Positions 1 to 9,965 of a stretch of 64,000 bases of DNA are shown piece after piece. Position numbers and translations under genes: made by a program. Origin of the DNA: Prauserella rugosa (lineage in GTDB: Bacteria; Actinomycetota; Actinomycetes; Mycobacteriales; Pseudonocardiaceae). The notes below the pieces were generated by a model. That model ran no database searches, had not been told where the DNA came from, and worked only from the letters and a program-made list of their open reading frames with translations. Where the stretch lies: NCBI RefSeq assembly GCF_000719975.1, contig NZ_JOIJ01000003.1, forward strand, positions 186,001-250,000, in the 5' to 3' direction. Within the stretch, counting starts at the first letter, position 1. Every line of letters starts with the position of its first letter.

Positions 1-962
1 TCGAGCACCGCCTCGACCTGGTCGGCAGGCACCGCGACGACGGCGAGGTCGACGGGGTCGGGGATGTCGAGCACCGACCGGTAGGCCCGCACGCCGCGCA
101 CCGACGCGTGCTCGGCGTTGACCGGGTACACCGGGCCGGAGAAGTCCGCCCCCAGCAGGTTGGTCAGGACCGCGTAGCCGATCTTCGTCGGATCGGTCGA
201 GGCACCAATCACGGCCACGGACCGCGGGTGCAGCAGGTTGTGCACGCTGCGCGCCTCCGCCGCCTGTTCCCTGGCCCTGGCCACCTCGAGCGAGTCCTCG
301 GTGGGGTCGATGTCGAACTCCAGATGCACCACGCCCTCCTCGAAGGCGCGGCTGACCTGGTACCCGGCGTCGCGGAACACCCGCACCATCGCCGAGTTCT
401 CCGCCAGCACCTCGGCGACGAACCGGCGCAGACCCGATTCCCGTGCCGCGGCGGCGAGGTGCTCGAGCAGGATCGACCCGAGACCGCGGCCCTGGTGGGC
501 GTCGTCCACGACGAACGCCACCTCGGCCGAGTCGCTGTCCAGGCCCTCGTAACGGCCCACCGCCACCGCGTCGTCGCCGAGCAGAGCGACGAACGCGACC
601 CGCTTGCGGTGGTCGACGGTCGTGAAGCGCTTCAGGTCCCTGGCCGGGATCCGCGGGTAGGCGCCGAAGTAGCGCAGGTACCGGGTGCGTTCGGACAACC
701 TGCTGTGCAGCGCGACGATGCGGTCGGCGTCGCTGGGCACGATGGGCCGCAGGTGCACGGTGCCGCCGTCCGAGAGCACCACGTCGGCCTCCCAGCCGCG
801 CGGGTAGTCGAACGGGTTCGGCTCGGTGGTCCCGACGGCACCGTCGGTGCCTTCGGTGCCGTCGGTGTTGTGGGCGCCAACGGCGCTGTCGGTGCCGGCG
901 GCGTTGTCGGTCTTGTCGGCGTTGTCGGTGTTGTCAGCGCCGTCTGTGGTCTGCTCGGTCAT
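1..962 (-). CDS. GNAT / acyl-CoA-ligase-type protein acetyltransferase (Pat-like), 3' end beyond the window
   Basis: 320 residues are visible before the gene runs off the left edge. Residues 1-42 are low-complexity Asp/Thr/Asn/Gly triplets encoded by 9-bp DNA repeats. Residues about 45-215 form a GNAT acetyltransferase domain, with the acetyl-CoA loop HQGRGLGS near residue 155. From about residue 238 an NDP-forming acyl-CoA synthetase CoA-binding domain begins (HPRSVAVIGASTDPTKIGYA). GNAT first, ligase second is the order reported for the Streptomyces lividans Pat protein; enterobacterial Pat has the reverse. Such enzymes acetylate and silence acetyl-CoA synthetase. The ATG lies 14 bp after the acuC stop codon, so both are probably one operon encoding acetylase and deacetylase. 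Whether the ligase half is complete cannot be seen. Confidence 0.85.
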   Translation of the reverse strand, partial: MTEQTTDGADNTDNADKTDNAAGTDSAVGAHNTDGTEGTDGAVGTTEPNPFDYPRGWEADVVLSDGGTVHLRPIVPSDADRIVALHSRLSERTRYLRYFGAYPRIPARDLKRFTTVDHRKRVAFVALLGDDAVAVGRYEGLDSDSAEVAFVVDDAHQGRGLGSILLEHLAAAARESGLRRFVAEVLAENSAMVRVFRDAGYQVSRAFEEGVVHLEFDIDPTEDSLEVARAREQAAEARSVHNLLHPRSVAVIGASTDPTKIGYAVLTNLLGADFSGPVYPVNAEHASVRGVRAYRSVLDIPDPVDLAVVAVPADQVEAVL

Positions 963-976
963 GGTCAGTCCCTCAC

Positions 977-2149
977 TCAATCCCGCGGGTCGTCGGGATC
1001 CAGTCCGTGCAGCGGGAACACGGCACGACGGGTGTCACGAACGGCGATGTCCACGGCGTCGTCCATCCCGTCGCCCCAGGGCGAGTACCCGGTGTCCCCG
1101 CCGTCGGACATCGTCAGCGGCAACTCGGCCGACGGGGCGACGTCGTGGACCATGTCGGTCCACTCGGCGGGCAGCGGTGTGTCGGGATCGACGTCGTGGT
1201 CCAGCACGGTGGCGATCAGGTGCGTCCACGAGCGGGGGACGACCCGTAGCAGCTGGTAACCGCCACCGCCGACCGCCAGCCACCGGCCCTCGGTGACCCG
1301 GTCGGCCAATGCACGCAGCTCACGGTAGATGGCGCGGTGCCCGTCGACGGTCAGCGACAGGTCGGCCAGCGGGTCCTCCTCGTGCGAGTCGACCCCGCAC
1401 TGCGTGACGAGGATCTGCGGGCGGAACTCCTCGACGAGGGACGGCACGACCGCGTGGAACGCGCGCAACCAGCCCGCATCCTTGGTCGCAGGCGGCAGCG
1501 GCACGTTGACCGCACTGCCCTCGGCCCCGTCGACGCCGACCTCGGCCGAGTATCCGGTGCCGGGAAACAGCGTGAACGGATGCTGATGCAGCGACACCGT
1601 CAGCACGCGCGGATCACCGAAGAAGGCCGACTGCACACCGTCACCGTGGTGCACGTCGGTGTCGACGTACGCGATGCGGTCGTACCCCTGATCGAGCAGC
1701 CACGAGATCGCGACCGCACAGTCGTTGTAGACGCAGAACCCCGCGGCCCGGTCCCGCATCGCGTGGTGGTGACCGCCCGCGATGTTGACGGCGCGCTGCG
1801 CGCGGCCCTCGGCGATGCACCGCGCGCCCAGCAGCGTGGAGCCGACGACGAGCGATGCCGCGTCGTGCATGTCGGCGAAGATCGGGTTGTCGTCGGTGCC
1901 CAGCCCGTGGCCGACGTCCCAGCCCGCCATGGGCGCCTGGCGGACCGCCTCGAGGTAGTCCGCCGAGTGCACGCGGTAGAGATCCCCCGCGCCCGCGGTC
2001 TCCGGGCACAACAGCGGCACGTCGTCCAGTACGCCGAGCGCGGTGGCCAGCCGCATCGTCAGGTGCAACCGCACAGGGTTGAACGGGTGGCCCTCGCCCA
2101 TGTCGTAGGCGAGAAGCGCGGAGTCCCAGACGACGGCGGAGGGAGACAT
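977..2149 (-). CDS. acuC: acetoin utilization protein AcuC (class I HDAC-like deacetylase)
   Basis: A 390-aa zinc-dependent histone-deacetylase-family protein. The HDAC signature is intact: the active-site His cluster GGHHHAM (His127-129), the metal ligands in DTDVHHGDG (Asp165, His167), a distal TQCGVDSHEEDPL segment carrying the third metal-ligand Asp, and a C-terminal GGGGY loop. AcuC enzymes remove acetyl groups from acetyl-CoA synthetase and so reverse Pat/AcuA. The adjoining Pat-like gene downstream makes this role likely here. A longer reading frame starts upstream at 2317, but the family-like N-terminus begins MSPSAVVWDSALLAYDMG, so the ATG at 2149 was chosen. The promoter must lie in the 121-bp gap shared with the divergent LysR gene. 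Confidence 0.92.
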   Translation of the reverse strand: MSPSAVVWDSALLAYDMGEGHPFNPVRLHLTMRLATALGVLDDVPLLCPETAGAGDLYRVHSADYLEAVRQAPMAGWDVGHGLGTDDNPIFADMHDAASLVVGSTLLGARCIAEGRAQRAVNIAGGHHHAMRDRAAGFCVYNDCAVAISWLLDQGYDRIAYVDTDVHHGDGVQSAFFGDPRVLTVSLHQHPFTLFPGTGYSAEVGVDGAEGSAVNVPLPPATKDAGWLRAFHAVVPSLVEEFRPQILVTQCGVDSHEEDPLADLSLTVDGHRAIYRELRALADRVTEGRWLAVGGGGYQLLRVVPRSWTHLIATVLDHDVDPDTPLPAEWTDMVHDVAPSAELPLTMSDGGDTGYSPWGDGMDDAVDIAVRDTRRAVFPLHGLDPDDPRD

Positions 2150-2270
2150 GCGCAGAGGATACGCGGTGATCGATCTCCTCGGGACCTCGTCGCAGCGCCG
2201 GGGTCCCGCCGATGTGATGATCGTTTCGGTTGTTCCCGGAATCCGGTTGGGCTCTGGTAATCCGGTTCCC

Positions 2271-3131
2271 GTGTTGGACCTCGTGTGGCTGCGCACCTTC
2301 CTCGAGGTCGCCCGCACCGGCGGCTTCAGCCGCGCGGCCAGGAATCTCGGGCTGGGTCAGGCGACCGTCAGCCAGCACGTGCGCAAACTCGAGGACACGG
2401 TCGGCAGGCGGCTGCTCGACCGCGACAGCCACACCGTCGCGCTGACCGGCGACGGCGAGGCGATGGTGGGCTTCGCCCGCACGATCCTGGGTCACGAACG
2501 GCAGGCACTCGACTACTTCGCCGTCGACCACACGAGCGGCAGGGTCCGCGTCGGCGTGTCCGAGGACCTCATGCAGCACGGCTGGTTCGCCGGCATCGCA
2601 CAGCGGTTCCGGCAGCGGTATCCACGCGTCGACCTGGACATCGCCGCCGGGCTCAGCGCCCCGCTGGCCCATCGGCTCGCACACGGCGAACTCGAACTCG
2701 CCGTCGTGAAGACCTCGCAGCCCGCCGTGCCCCGGCACGTGCTGTGGCGGGACGCGCTCACCTGGGTCGCCGCACCGGACTTCCGCCCCGACCCCCGCGA
2801 ACCGCTCCCCCTGGTGACCTACCCGGAGCCGAGCATCACCCGGGAGCGGGCGTTCGCCGCCCTTCGGCGCACCTCGCGGGCATGGCGCGTCAGCTGCACC
2901 GTCGACCGGCTGAGCGCGCTGTGCACCACCGTGCGAGCCGGTGCCGGGGTGGCGGTCCTCGCCGACAGTGTCATCCCCGATGGCCTCGTCCGGCTCACCG
3001 ACGCGTTGCCCGAGCTCGACGGGGTCGACTTCGTCCTGCGCAGCCGCGCGACCGTGCGCGGCACCCCGACGGCCGCGCTCGCCGAGCTCATCACCCGCGC
3101 CGCCTCCGAGCGCAGGCCCACGGCGCACTGA
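2271..3131 (+). CDS. LysR-family transcriptional regulator
   Basis: A 286-aa LysR-type regulator. The N-terminal winged helix-turn-helix begins LDLVWLRTFLEVARTGGFSR and continues with ARNLGLGQATVSQHVRKLE. It is followed by a substrate-binding domain from about residue 90 (VRVGVSEDLMQHGW). GTG at 2271 was preferred over an upstream ATG at 2148 because the family starts a few residues before the helix-turn-helix, and the earlier start would overlap the acuC start. It is divergent from acuC with a 121-bp gap, the classic position for a LysR regulator of its neighbour. Control of acuC/pat is therefore a reasonable inference, but the effector is unknown. Confidence 0.9.
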   Translation: MLDLVWLRTFLEVARTGGFSRAARNLGLGQATVSQHVRKLEDTVGRRLLDRDSHTVALTGDGEAMVGFARTILGHERQALDYFAVDHTSGRVRVGVSEDLMQHGWFAGIAQRFRQRYPRVDLDIAAGLSAPLAHRLAHGELELAVVKTSQPAVPRHVLWRDALTWVAAPDFRPDPREPLPLVTYPEPSITRERAFAALRRTSRAWRVSCTVDRLSALCTTVRAGAGVAVLADSVIPDGLVRLTDALPELDGVDFVLRSRATVRGTPTAALAELITRAASERRPTAH

Positions 3132-3165
3132 CCGGGCGAACTGCCCCCGGGGACCGCCCAGCGCT

Positions 3166-3225
3166 GAGAGCTGTCGCGCGGAGAGCTATCGCGCGGCGGG
3201 CTGTCGCCTCGGGGGCTATCGCGTC
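3166..3225. repeat. 15-bp degenerate tandem repeat, four copies
   Basis: Four consecutive 15-bp units lie in the 194-bp gap before the cupin gene: gagagctgtcgcgcg, gagagctatcgcgcg, gcgggctgtcgcctc, gggggctatcgcgtc. Alternate copies share ctgtcgc or ctatcgc, which suggests a 30-bp unit that was itself duplicated. No gene or hairpin explains it. The rest of the gap (3226-3325) shows no clear promoter. Confidence 0.8.
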
Positions 3226-3325
3226 GGCCGATCGCAAGAATCACGGTCGGTGTCTCGCCGATCACGCCATGTGTCGGAAGACTCGGCGGTGATCCCGGCA
3301 ACGACCAGCGCGCAGGGACGGCATC

Positions 3326-4039
3326 GTGAAGATCAATCGGAGGAAGGCACTGGGGACCGCGGGCGCGGGCATGGTCGTCGCGATGGCGCTCGGCGGCTCG
3401 GCCCAGGCCGCTCCGGCCGGCGCGGCAGCGGACACGGCAGCAGGCTCGGCAGCGAACACCGCAACCGGCGCGGCAACCGGCTCGGCCACGGCCGCGGCCG
3501 CCGCGAACTCCGGCCAGGACGGCGTGGACTACGTGTTCGCGCTGTCCGAGGCCGAGCCCGGCGAGTACGACGGCGGCAACCTGCGTGGCGCCCACGCAGG
3601 CAACTTCCCCATCCTCGACGGCGAGGACGCGTCAGTGTACTACGTGCACCTCGACGTCGGCGGCATCCGCGAACCGCACTGGCATCCGACGGCGTGGGAG
3701 CTGAACTACGTCATCACCGGCCGCGCCAAGTGGACGATGCTCGGCACCAGGGGCGGCGGCGGATACGACCACCGCACGTTCGAGGTCGGCAAGGGCGATC
3801 TCGTGTTCGCCCCGCAGGGCTTCCTGCACTACTTCGAGAACGCCTCCGGCGACGAACCGCTCGAGGTGCTCGTCATGTTCAACACCAGCGCCGAGGAACC
3901 CGACGACGACATCGGCATCCTCGCGACCGTCAACGCGTTGCCGCGGGACGTGCTCGCCGCCTCGTTGGGCGTCCCGGTCTCGGCGTTGGACCAGCTGCCC
4001 ACCGAGGTCGACGAGGTCGTGATCACGCGGCACCGCTGA
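3326..4039 (+). CDS. Tat-exported cupin (oxalate-decarboxylase-like monocupin)
   Basis: A 237-aa secreted single-cupin protein. The N-terminus MKINRRKALGTAGAG holds a twin-arginine motif before a hydrophobic stretch ending GGSAQA, a likely Tat signal peptide. Residues about 28-62 are an Ala/Thr/Gly-rich linker. The cupin core has the metal motif HWHPTAWELNYV (His-x-His with a downstream Glu) and a second motif around GDLVFAPQGFLHYFEN. This resembles the oxalate decarboxylase-like cupin group, where Mn is the usual metal, but one cupin domain is fewer than the two of true oxalate decarboxylases, so the substrate is open. It is convergent with the rhodanese gene, 19 bp apart. Confidence 0.8.
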   Translation: MKINRRKALGTAGAGMVVAMALGGSAQAAPAGAAADTAAGSAANTATGAATGSATAAAAANSGQDGVDYVFALSEAEPGEYDGGNLRGAHAGNFPILDGEDASVYYVHLDVGGIREPHWHPTAWELNYVITGRAKWTMLGTRGGGGYDHRTFEVGKGDLVFAPQGFLHYFENASGDEPLEVLVMFNTSAEEPDDDIGILATVNALPRDVLAASLGVPVSALDQLPTEVDEVVITRHR

Positions 4040-4058
4040 GGCGATCGCCGCACCCCGC

Positions 4059-5120
4059 TCAGCCCGGTTCGCCGCCCGTGGCCGCGGGGCGATCGGGGTC
4101 GGCCGACCAGTTCGACCACGACCCGGCGTACAACGCGGCCGGCCGGGACAGCCCTGCTCGGTGCAGTGCGAGCACCACCGAGCTGGCCGTGATCCCCGAA
4201 CCGCAGTACGCACCGACCGCCACCGGACCGGCGTCGCCCTCGGCGTCGGTGCCGGTGGCGGTGGCGGTGGCGGTACTGCCGTGTGTGCCGCGTGTGCCGT
4301 CCGGCCGGTCCGTGTCCCTGTCCGTGTCCCGGTCCGTGTTGCTGTCCCTGGCGCTGTCCGGAGCGGTGGGTACGCCGAGGTCGGCGAAGTGCCTGCGCAG
4401 ACTCTCCGGAGACAGCCACCGGCCTTCGGCGTCCACGTGCGCGGCGAACGGCGCGTTCCGCGCCCCCGGAATGTGCCCGCCCCGCGGATCGACCGGTTCG
4501 TACTCGCCCGTGTAGCGCTCGTGGGCCCGGGCGTCCAGCAGCACCCCTTCCCTGGCACACGCCGCCGCCTCGTCGGCGTCGAGCACCGGCATGCCGCCCG
4601 GTCGCACCGTGACGTCGCCCTCGGCCGGCTGCGGAGCCTCGGCCGTGACGGGCATGCCCGCGGCCTGCCAGGCCGCGAACCCGCCGTCGAGGACGGCCAC
4701 CTGCTCGTGACCAGCCCAGCGCAGCAGCCACCAGGCACGCGCGGCGACCGAGGAGTCGGCGTCGTCGTAGGCCACCACCGGAGCACCGGTCCGCACCCCC
4801 GCGGCGCGCAACACGCGTTGCAGGTCCTCCGGATCCGGAAGCGGGTGCCTGCCCGCCGTGCCCGGTGTGCCCGCGAGCTCGGTGTCGACGTCGACGAACA
4901 CCGCACCGGGAACGTGGCCCTCGCGGTACGACTCGACACCCGGCGGGCCCAACAGCCGCCAGCGCACGTCCAGCACGACCGGCCGTTCCTCCGCGGGCGC
5001 TGCCAGCAGCTCGGCCAGCCGCGCGACGCTGACGACCGGATCGGTGAGCCCGGTGAGCCCAGTGAGCCCGTCGTCCCCGGTGAGGCCGGTGGACCGGCTC
5101 GACTCGCTCTGCTCCGGCAT
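4059..5120 (-). CDS. sulfurtransferase, two rhodanese domains (SseA-like)
   Basis: A 353-aa thiosulfate/3-mercaptopyruvate sulfurtransferase-type protein. Domain 1 (about 25-155) is the inactive rhodanese fold (VVLDVRWRLLGPPG, then DGGFAAWQAAGMPV). Domain 2 (about 175-350) carries the catalytic loop CGSGITAS with Cys306. ATG 5120 was chosen over an in-frame start at 5207 because the intervening residues are Arg/Thr-rich and unlike the family. Oddity: a roughly 40-residue low-complexity insert (Asp/Thr/Arg repeats, then Thr-Ala repeats, DNA about 4235-4360) sits just before the active-site loop, and a Thr-Gly-Leu repeat lies near the N-terminus (DNA 5040-5090). These inserts look like slippage products and may be disordered. 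Confidence 0.88.
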   Translation of the reverse strand: MPEQSESSRSTGLTGDDGLTGLTGLTDPVVSVARLAELLAAPAEERPVVLDVRWRLLGPPGVESYREGHVPGAVFVDVDTELAGTPGTAGRHPLPDPEDLQRVLRAAGVRTGAPVVAYDDADSSVAARAWWLLRWAGHEQVAVLDGGFAAWQAAGMPVTAEAPQPAEGDVTVRPGGMPVLDADEAAACAREGVLLDARAHERYTGEYEPVDPRGGHIPGARNAPFAAHVDAEGRWLSPESLRRHFADLGVPTAPDSARDSNTDRDTDRDTDRPDGTRGTHGSTATATATGTDAEGDAGPVAVGAYCGSGITASSVVLALHRAGLSRPAALYAGSWSNWSADPDRPAATGGEPG

Positions 5121-5379
5121 GGCCTGCGACCTTTCCGTGACGGTCCTGGGTGCTCGGGTGGTCCTGCGTGATCTTGATGGTCCGGTGGCCCGGTGGGCCT
5201 GGTCCATCCAGCGTGCCTCGGGTGGGTGCCTCGGGTGCGTCCATCCGTGTGCACCAGGTGGGCACCGGGCGCGTACCCGTTGCGCCTAACACGATGCCCA
5301 CGTCGGCCCGCTGCGTGACGGCTGCCTGTCCTGTCGGGCGTAACGACTACCATGAGTCAGGCGAACAAAGGGGACAGGC

Positions 5380-6068
5380 GTGAACGATCTCATCGACACC
5401 ACCGAGATGTACTTGCGCACCATCTTCGAGCTCGAAGAGGAAGGTGTCACCCCGCTGCGCGCCCGGATCGCGGAGCGGCTTGAGCAGAGCGGGCCGACGG
5501 TCAGTCAGACCGTGGCGCGTATGGAACGGGACGGCCTGGTCGTCGTCGCCGACGACCGGCACCTGCAGCTGACCGAGCACGGGCGTGAGCTGGCGATCGC
5601 CGTGATGCGCAAGCACCGGCTCGCCGAGCGCCTGCTCGTCGACGTGATCGGCCTCGAATGGGAGCACGTCCACGCCGAGGCGTGCCGCTGGGAGCACGTG
5701 ATGAGCGAGGCCGTCGAACGCAAGCTCGTCGCGCTGCTGGACCACCCGACGACCTCGCCGTACGGCAACCCCATTCCCGGACTCGACAAGCTCGGCGAGG
5801 GCGGTGAACCCGCTCCGCCCGCCGAGTCGGACCTCGTGCGGCTCGACGACGTGGCCCGCTCGGGCGGCGGCAAGGTGGAGATCCGCCGTATCGCCGAGCA
5901 CGTGCAGAGCGACGAAGGGCTGATGTCGCAGCTCAAGGCGGTCGGCATCGTGCCGGGCCGGACCGTTCACGTCGGTAAGAACGCCGGCACCTCCGTCGAG
6001 GTGTCCGACGACGCGACGACGGGCACGGTCGCCACGAGCGTCCTGCACGCCGTCCTGGCTCAGACCCG

Positions 6069-6072
<4 letters not shown>
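5380..6072 (+). CDS. ideR: iron-dependent transcriptional repressor IdeR/DtxR
   Basis: A 230-aa DtxR-family metalloregulator. An N-terminal winged helix-turn-helix (about 4-64) precedes the metal-binding/dimerisation domain and a C-terminal SH3-like FeoA domain (about 150-225). All known DtxR metal ligands are present at the same numbers as in the Corynebacterium protein: Met10, Cys102, Glu105, His106 (primary site) and His79, Glu83, His98 (ancillary site). It is therefore expected to bind DNA with Fe(II) and repress iron-uptake genes. The GTG start follows an aaaggggac ribosome-binding site. Its TGA overlaps the galK GTG (gtga), implying co-translation. Linkage of dtxR to galE is known in corynebacteria. 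Confidence 0.95.
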
Positions 6073-7247
<1,175 letters not shown>

Positions 7248-7253
7248 TCCCGG

Positions 7254-7288
7254 GCGGCGCCGGCCCCGTCCCCAGGGGCCGGCGCCGC
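7254..7288 (+). terminator. hairpin terminator after galK
   Basis: The arms at 7254-7267 and 7275-7288 form a perfect 14-bp GC-rich stem with a 7-nt loop (gtcccca). There is no T-tract, which is common for actinobacterial intrinsic terminators. The remaining part of the 324-bp gap (7289-7571) holds no convincing gene and presumably the galE promoter, although no clear -35/-10 pair stands out. Confidence 0.7.
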
Positions 7289-7571
7289 TCCAGCATCGCG
7301 TTCGCCCTCGGATCGCGCTCGCCCGCGGCCACGGACCGGTGCCGGACCGGTGAACCCCGCCCTCGCGGGGTACCGCCGAGGCGGTGCGGCACACTGTGCT
7401 CCGCCGCACCGTGCCCGGCGCACGTACCGGCGGTCCCGGCCGGCTCCCGCGCCGGATCCCGCAGGGCCGCCGGGCGGTTCCACCGCGTGCTCGACGCAGC
7501 TGCGTGCCGCCGCTCGTCACCGCCGTTCAGACCGTTCGACCAGACCGCCCGATCAGGAAGGCTCGGAGAGA

Positions 7572-8567
7572 ATGCCCACCGACACGGCCACGTCCAGCGC
7601 ACCCATGAAACTCGTCGTCACCGGCGGCGCCGGTTACGTCGGCAGCGTGTGCGCCGCCCGCCTCGTCGAGGCCGGGCACGACGTCACCGTCGTCGACGAC
7701 CTGTCGACCGGCCACGCCGACGCGGTCCCCGACGGCGTCCGGTTCATCCAGGGCGATGCGGCCGACGTCGCCGAGACGCTCCTCAGCCAGGGCTTCGACG
7801 GTGTGCTGCACTTCGCCGCCAAGTCACTGGTCGGCGAGTCCATGCAGGACCCGGGGCTCTACTGGCGTGGCAACGTACTCACCTCCCTGCGTCTACTCGA
7901 GGCGATGCGCAAGCACGGCACCCCGCGCCTGGTGTTCTCCTCCACGGCGGCGACGTACGGCGAGCCGGAGGTCAGCCCGATCCCGGAGACGGCACCGACC
8001 GGTCCCACGAACACCTACGGCGCCACCAAGTTGGCGATCGACTACGCCATCACCAGTTACGCGCGCGCCCACGGGCTGGCGGCCACGAGCCTGCGCTACT
8101 TCAACGTCGCCGGCGCCTACGGCCGCTACGGCGAGCGGCACGCCACCGAGACGCACCTGATCCCGATCGTGCTGCAGGTCGCCACCGGCGACCGCGACCG
8201 GGTGCAGATCTTCGGTGAGGACTACCCGACGCCCGACGGAACCGCCGTCCGCGACTACATCCACGTCCACGACCTCGCCGACGCGCACCTGCTGGCGCTC
8301 GAGCACGCGACCGAGGGCAGGCACGAGATCTACAACCTGGGCAACGGCACCGGCTTCTCCGTGCGGGAGGTGATCGACGCCTGCCGCGCGGTGACCGGCC
8401 ACGACATCCCCGCGGCGGTGGCTCCGCGCCGCTCCGGGGATCCCGCCGTGCTCGTCGCCTCGGCCGAGAAGGCCCGCGCCGAGCTCGGCTGGACGCCGCA
8501 GCACACCGACCTGCAGGGCATCGTGTCCGACGCCTGGCGCTTCACGCAGCAGCGCGCGCGAGCGTAG
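7572..8567 (+). CDS. galE: UDP-glucose 4-epimerase
   Basis: A 331-aa short-chain dehydrogenase/reductase-family epimerase that interconverts UDP-galactose and UDP-glucose. The NAD-binding motif is [10 protein letters not shown]. The catalytic Ser lies in [12 protein letters not shown], and the Tyr/Lys pair is in [10 protein letters not shown]. The C-terminal substrate domain includes [15 protein letters not shown]. The ATG at 7572 follows a ggagaga ribosome-binding site; a longer frame from 7350 has poor codon use and was rejected. It lies in the ideR-galK-galE cluster. It is convergent with the DUF4192 gene, 40 bp apart. Confidence 0.96.
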   Translation: MPTDTATSSAPMKLVVTGGAGYVGSVCAARLVEAGHDVTVVDDLSTGHADAVPDGVRFIQGDAADVAETLLSQGFDGVLHFAAKSLVGESMQDPGLYWRGNVLTSLRLLEAMRKHGTPRLVFSSTAATYGEPEVSPIPETAPTGPTNTYGATKLAIDYAITSYARAHGLAATSLRYFNVAGAYGRYGERHATETHLIPIVLQVATGDRDRVQIFGEDYPTPDGTAVRDYIHVHDLADAHLLALEHATEGRHEIYNLGNGTGFSVREVIDACRAVTGHDIPAAVAPRRSGDPAVLVASAEKARAELGWTPQHTDLQGIVSDAWRFTQQRARA

Positions 8568-8607
8568 GTCGCGTCTGAGAATCCCTCGCCCGGCCGGCGA
8601 CACGCGG

Positions 8608-9771
8608 TCACCCGCCGTCCTCCATGTCGCCGTCGGAGTGCGGGTCGAACAGCGCCGGTGCGCCGTAGGCCTGGGCCAACCCGGCCAGCCGCTCCGGCGG
8701 CATGCCGCGCGCCAGAACCTGATCGAGCAGTTTGGCGAACAGGTGTCCGGGATCGGCGTCCTTCGCCTTGCGCACCGCCATGCCCGCCAGCGCCCCGTCG
8801 CCCCGCAGGTAGGCGGAGTAGGCCAGCAGCGCCGCGGGCTCGGCGCGTTCGGGTTCGGGCGTCGCGCGAACCAGGGCCGACCAGAGCCGTTCCGCCGCCA
8901 GCGCACGGGGTTCTCCCGCCGGCCACGCCAGCCCCAGGCACGCATCGCGCACCTCGTGGCGACTCAGCGCCATGGCCAGGTCGGCGATCTCCTGGTCGGT
9001 CAGCACGGCGGAGCCGCCTCGGCCTTCGGCACCGGTGGATGACTCCGCGTCCGCATCGCGGCCGTCGAGACCACTACGGAAACGGCGCAGGGCGTCCCGC
9101 ACGACGGCCAGTGCTCCCACGATCGATTCGGCACCATCATCAAAGCCGGTCTCCCGACGGGACACGGCGAGCTCCAGCAACGCCGCCCGTCGTGCGAGTG
9201 CGCCGTCGTCATCGGGGTCCAGGCTGCGTTCCATCGCCTCCCTGCTGGAGTAGGTGACGTGGCCGGCGTGCGCGGTCGCCGCGGCCATCGTGGACGCCGA
9301 CGGATCGGGCACGACCCCGCCGCAGCGGTCCGCGCCGTAGCAACACCACGGCGAGCCGACCTCGATCGCGGGTGTCCAGAGTGCGTGCGCGATCGGCACG
9401 CCGAGGGCGGTCATCACGGCGGCGAGCGCGCTGACGACGTCCCGGTGCGCAGGACCTCCGTCCGGCGGTGCGGTCCCGCCGACGACCACCAGCGTGACGG
9501 CCGCGGCTCCGGACAGCGGGGGCCGCAGTACGGGTTCCAACTCCGCGACGGCCTCGGCCGGTGGGATGTCCATCCGCATGACGTGGCTGATCGTGCCGGA
9601 ACGGGACGCGTGAGACGTGTCCGCGGCGTGTGCCACCACGACGACCGAGTCGACGGGACGAAAGCCCAGCAGGTAGGGCACCGCGGCGATCAGGTGTGCG
9701 GGACTGCTCAGATCGATCCGCGTGTCGGAGACGGAATCCGGAATCGGGGTGGAGGGCGATGAAGTGGTCAT
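8608..9771 (-). CDS. DUF4192 family protein
   Basis: A 387-aa protein of the actinobacterial DUF4192 family. The N-terminal family pattern is visible: LSSPAHLIAAVPYLLGFRP followed by SVVVVA. In the middle WCCYGADRCG precedes VVPDPSAS. The C-terminal half is helical and TPR-like (ALLAYSAYLRGDGALAGMAV). No catalytic residues are recognised and the function is unknown. ATG 9771 was chosen; a frame from 9849 adds 26 unlikely residues. The gap up to 9965 holds an 11-bp duplicated stretch (about 9910-9932) and nothing else recognised. Confidence 0.82.
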   Translation of the reverse strand: MTTSSPSTPIPDSVSDTRIDLSSPAHLIAAVPYLLGFRPVDSVVVVAHAADTSHASRSGTISHVMRMDIPPAEAVAELEPVLRPPLSGAAAVTLVVVGGTAPPDGGPAHRDVVSALAAVMTALGVPIAHALWTPAIEVGSPWCCYGADRCGGVVPDPSASTMAAATAHAGHVTYSSREAMERSLDPDDDGALARRAALLELAVSRRETGFDDGAESIVGALAVVRDALRRFRSGLDGRDADAESSTGAEGRGGSAVLTDQEIADLAMALSRHEVRDACLGLAWPAGEPRALAAERLWSALVRATPEPERAEPAALLAYSAYLRGDGALAGMAVRKAKDADPGHLFAKLLDQVLARGMPPERLAGLAQAYGAPALFDPHSDGDMEDGG

Positions 9772-9965
9772 GCCTCCACGATGGCGCCGGGACGCGGCGT
9801 CCAGCGGGGAGCGGGGAAATCTGTGGACCGCCGGAGCCGACGTGGACAACTCGGCCAGACCGGCGCTCGCGCACGGTCCGGATGTCGGTGGCGGACGCTA
9901 GGCTGCCGCGCCCTTGTCGCGTCCTTGTCGCGCCGGCTGCCGCGCCCGCCACCGACGACGGGACG

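Noticed and set aside
1641..3128. 495-codon minus frame crossing acuC and the LysR gene
   Set aside because: It overlaps two well-supported genes and has low-complexity, non-protein-like composition.
8893..9849. Alternative start of the DUF4192 gene at 9849 and overlapping frames near 8950
   Set aside because: The upstream extension is Arg/His-rich and outside the family; overlapping frames are shadows.
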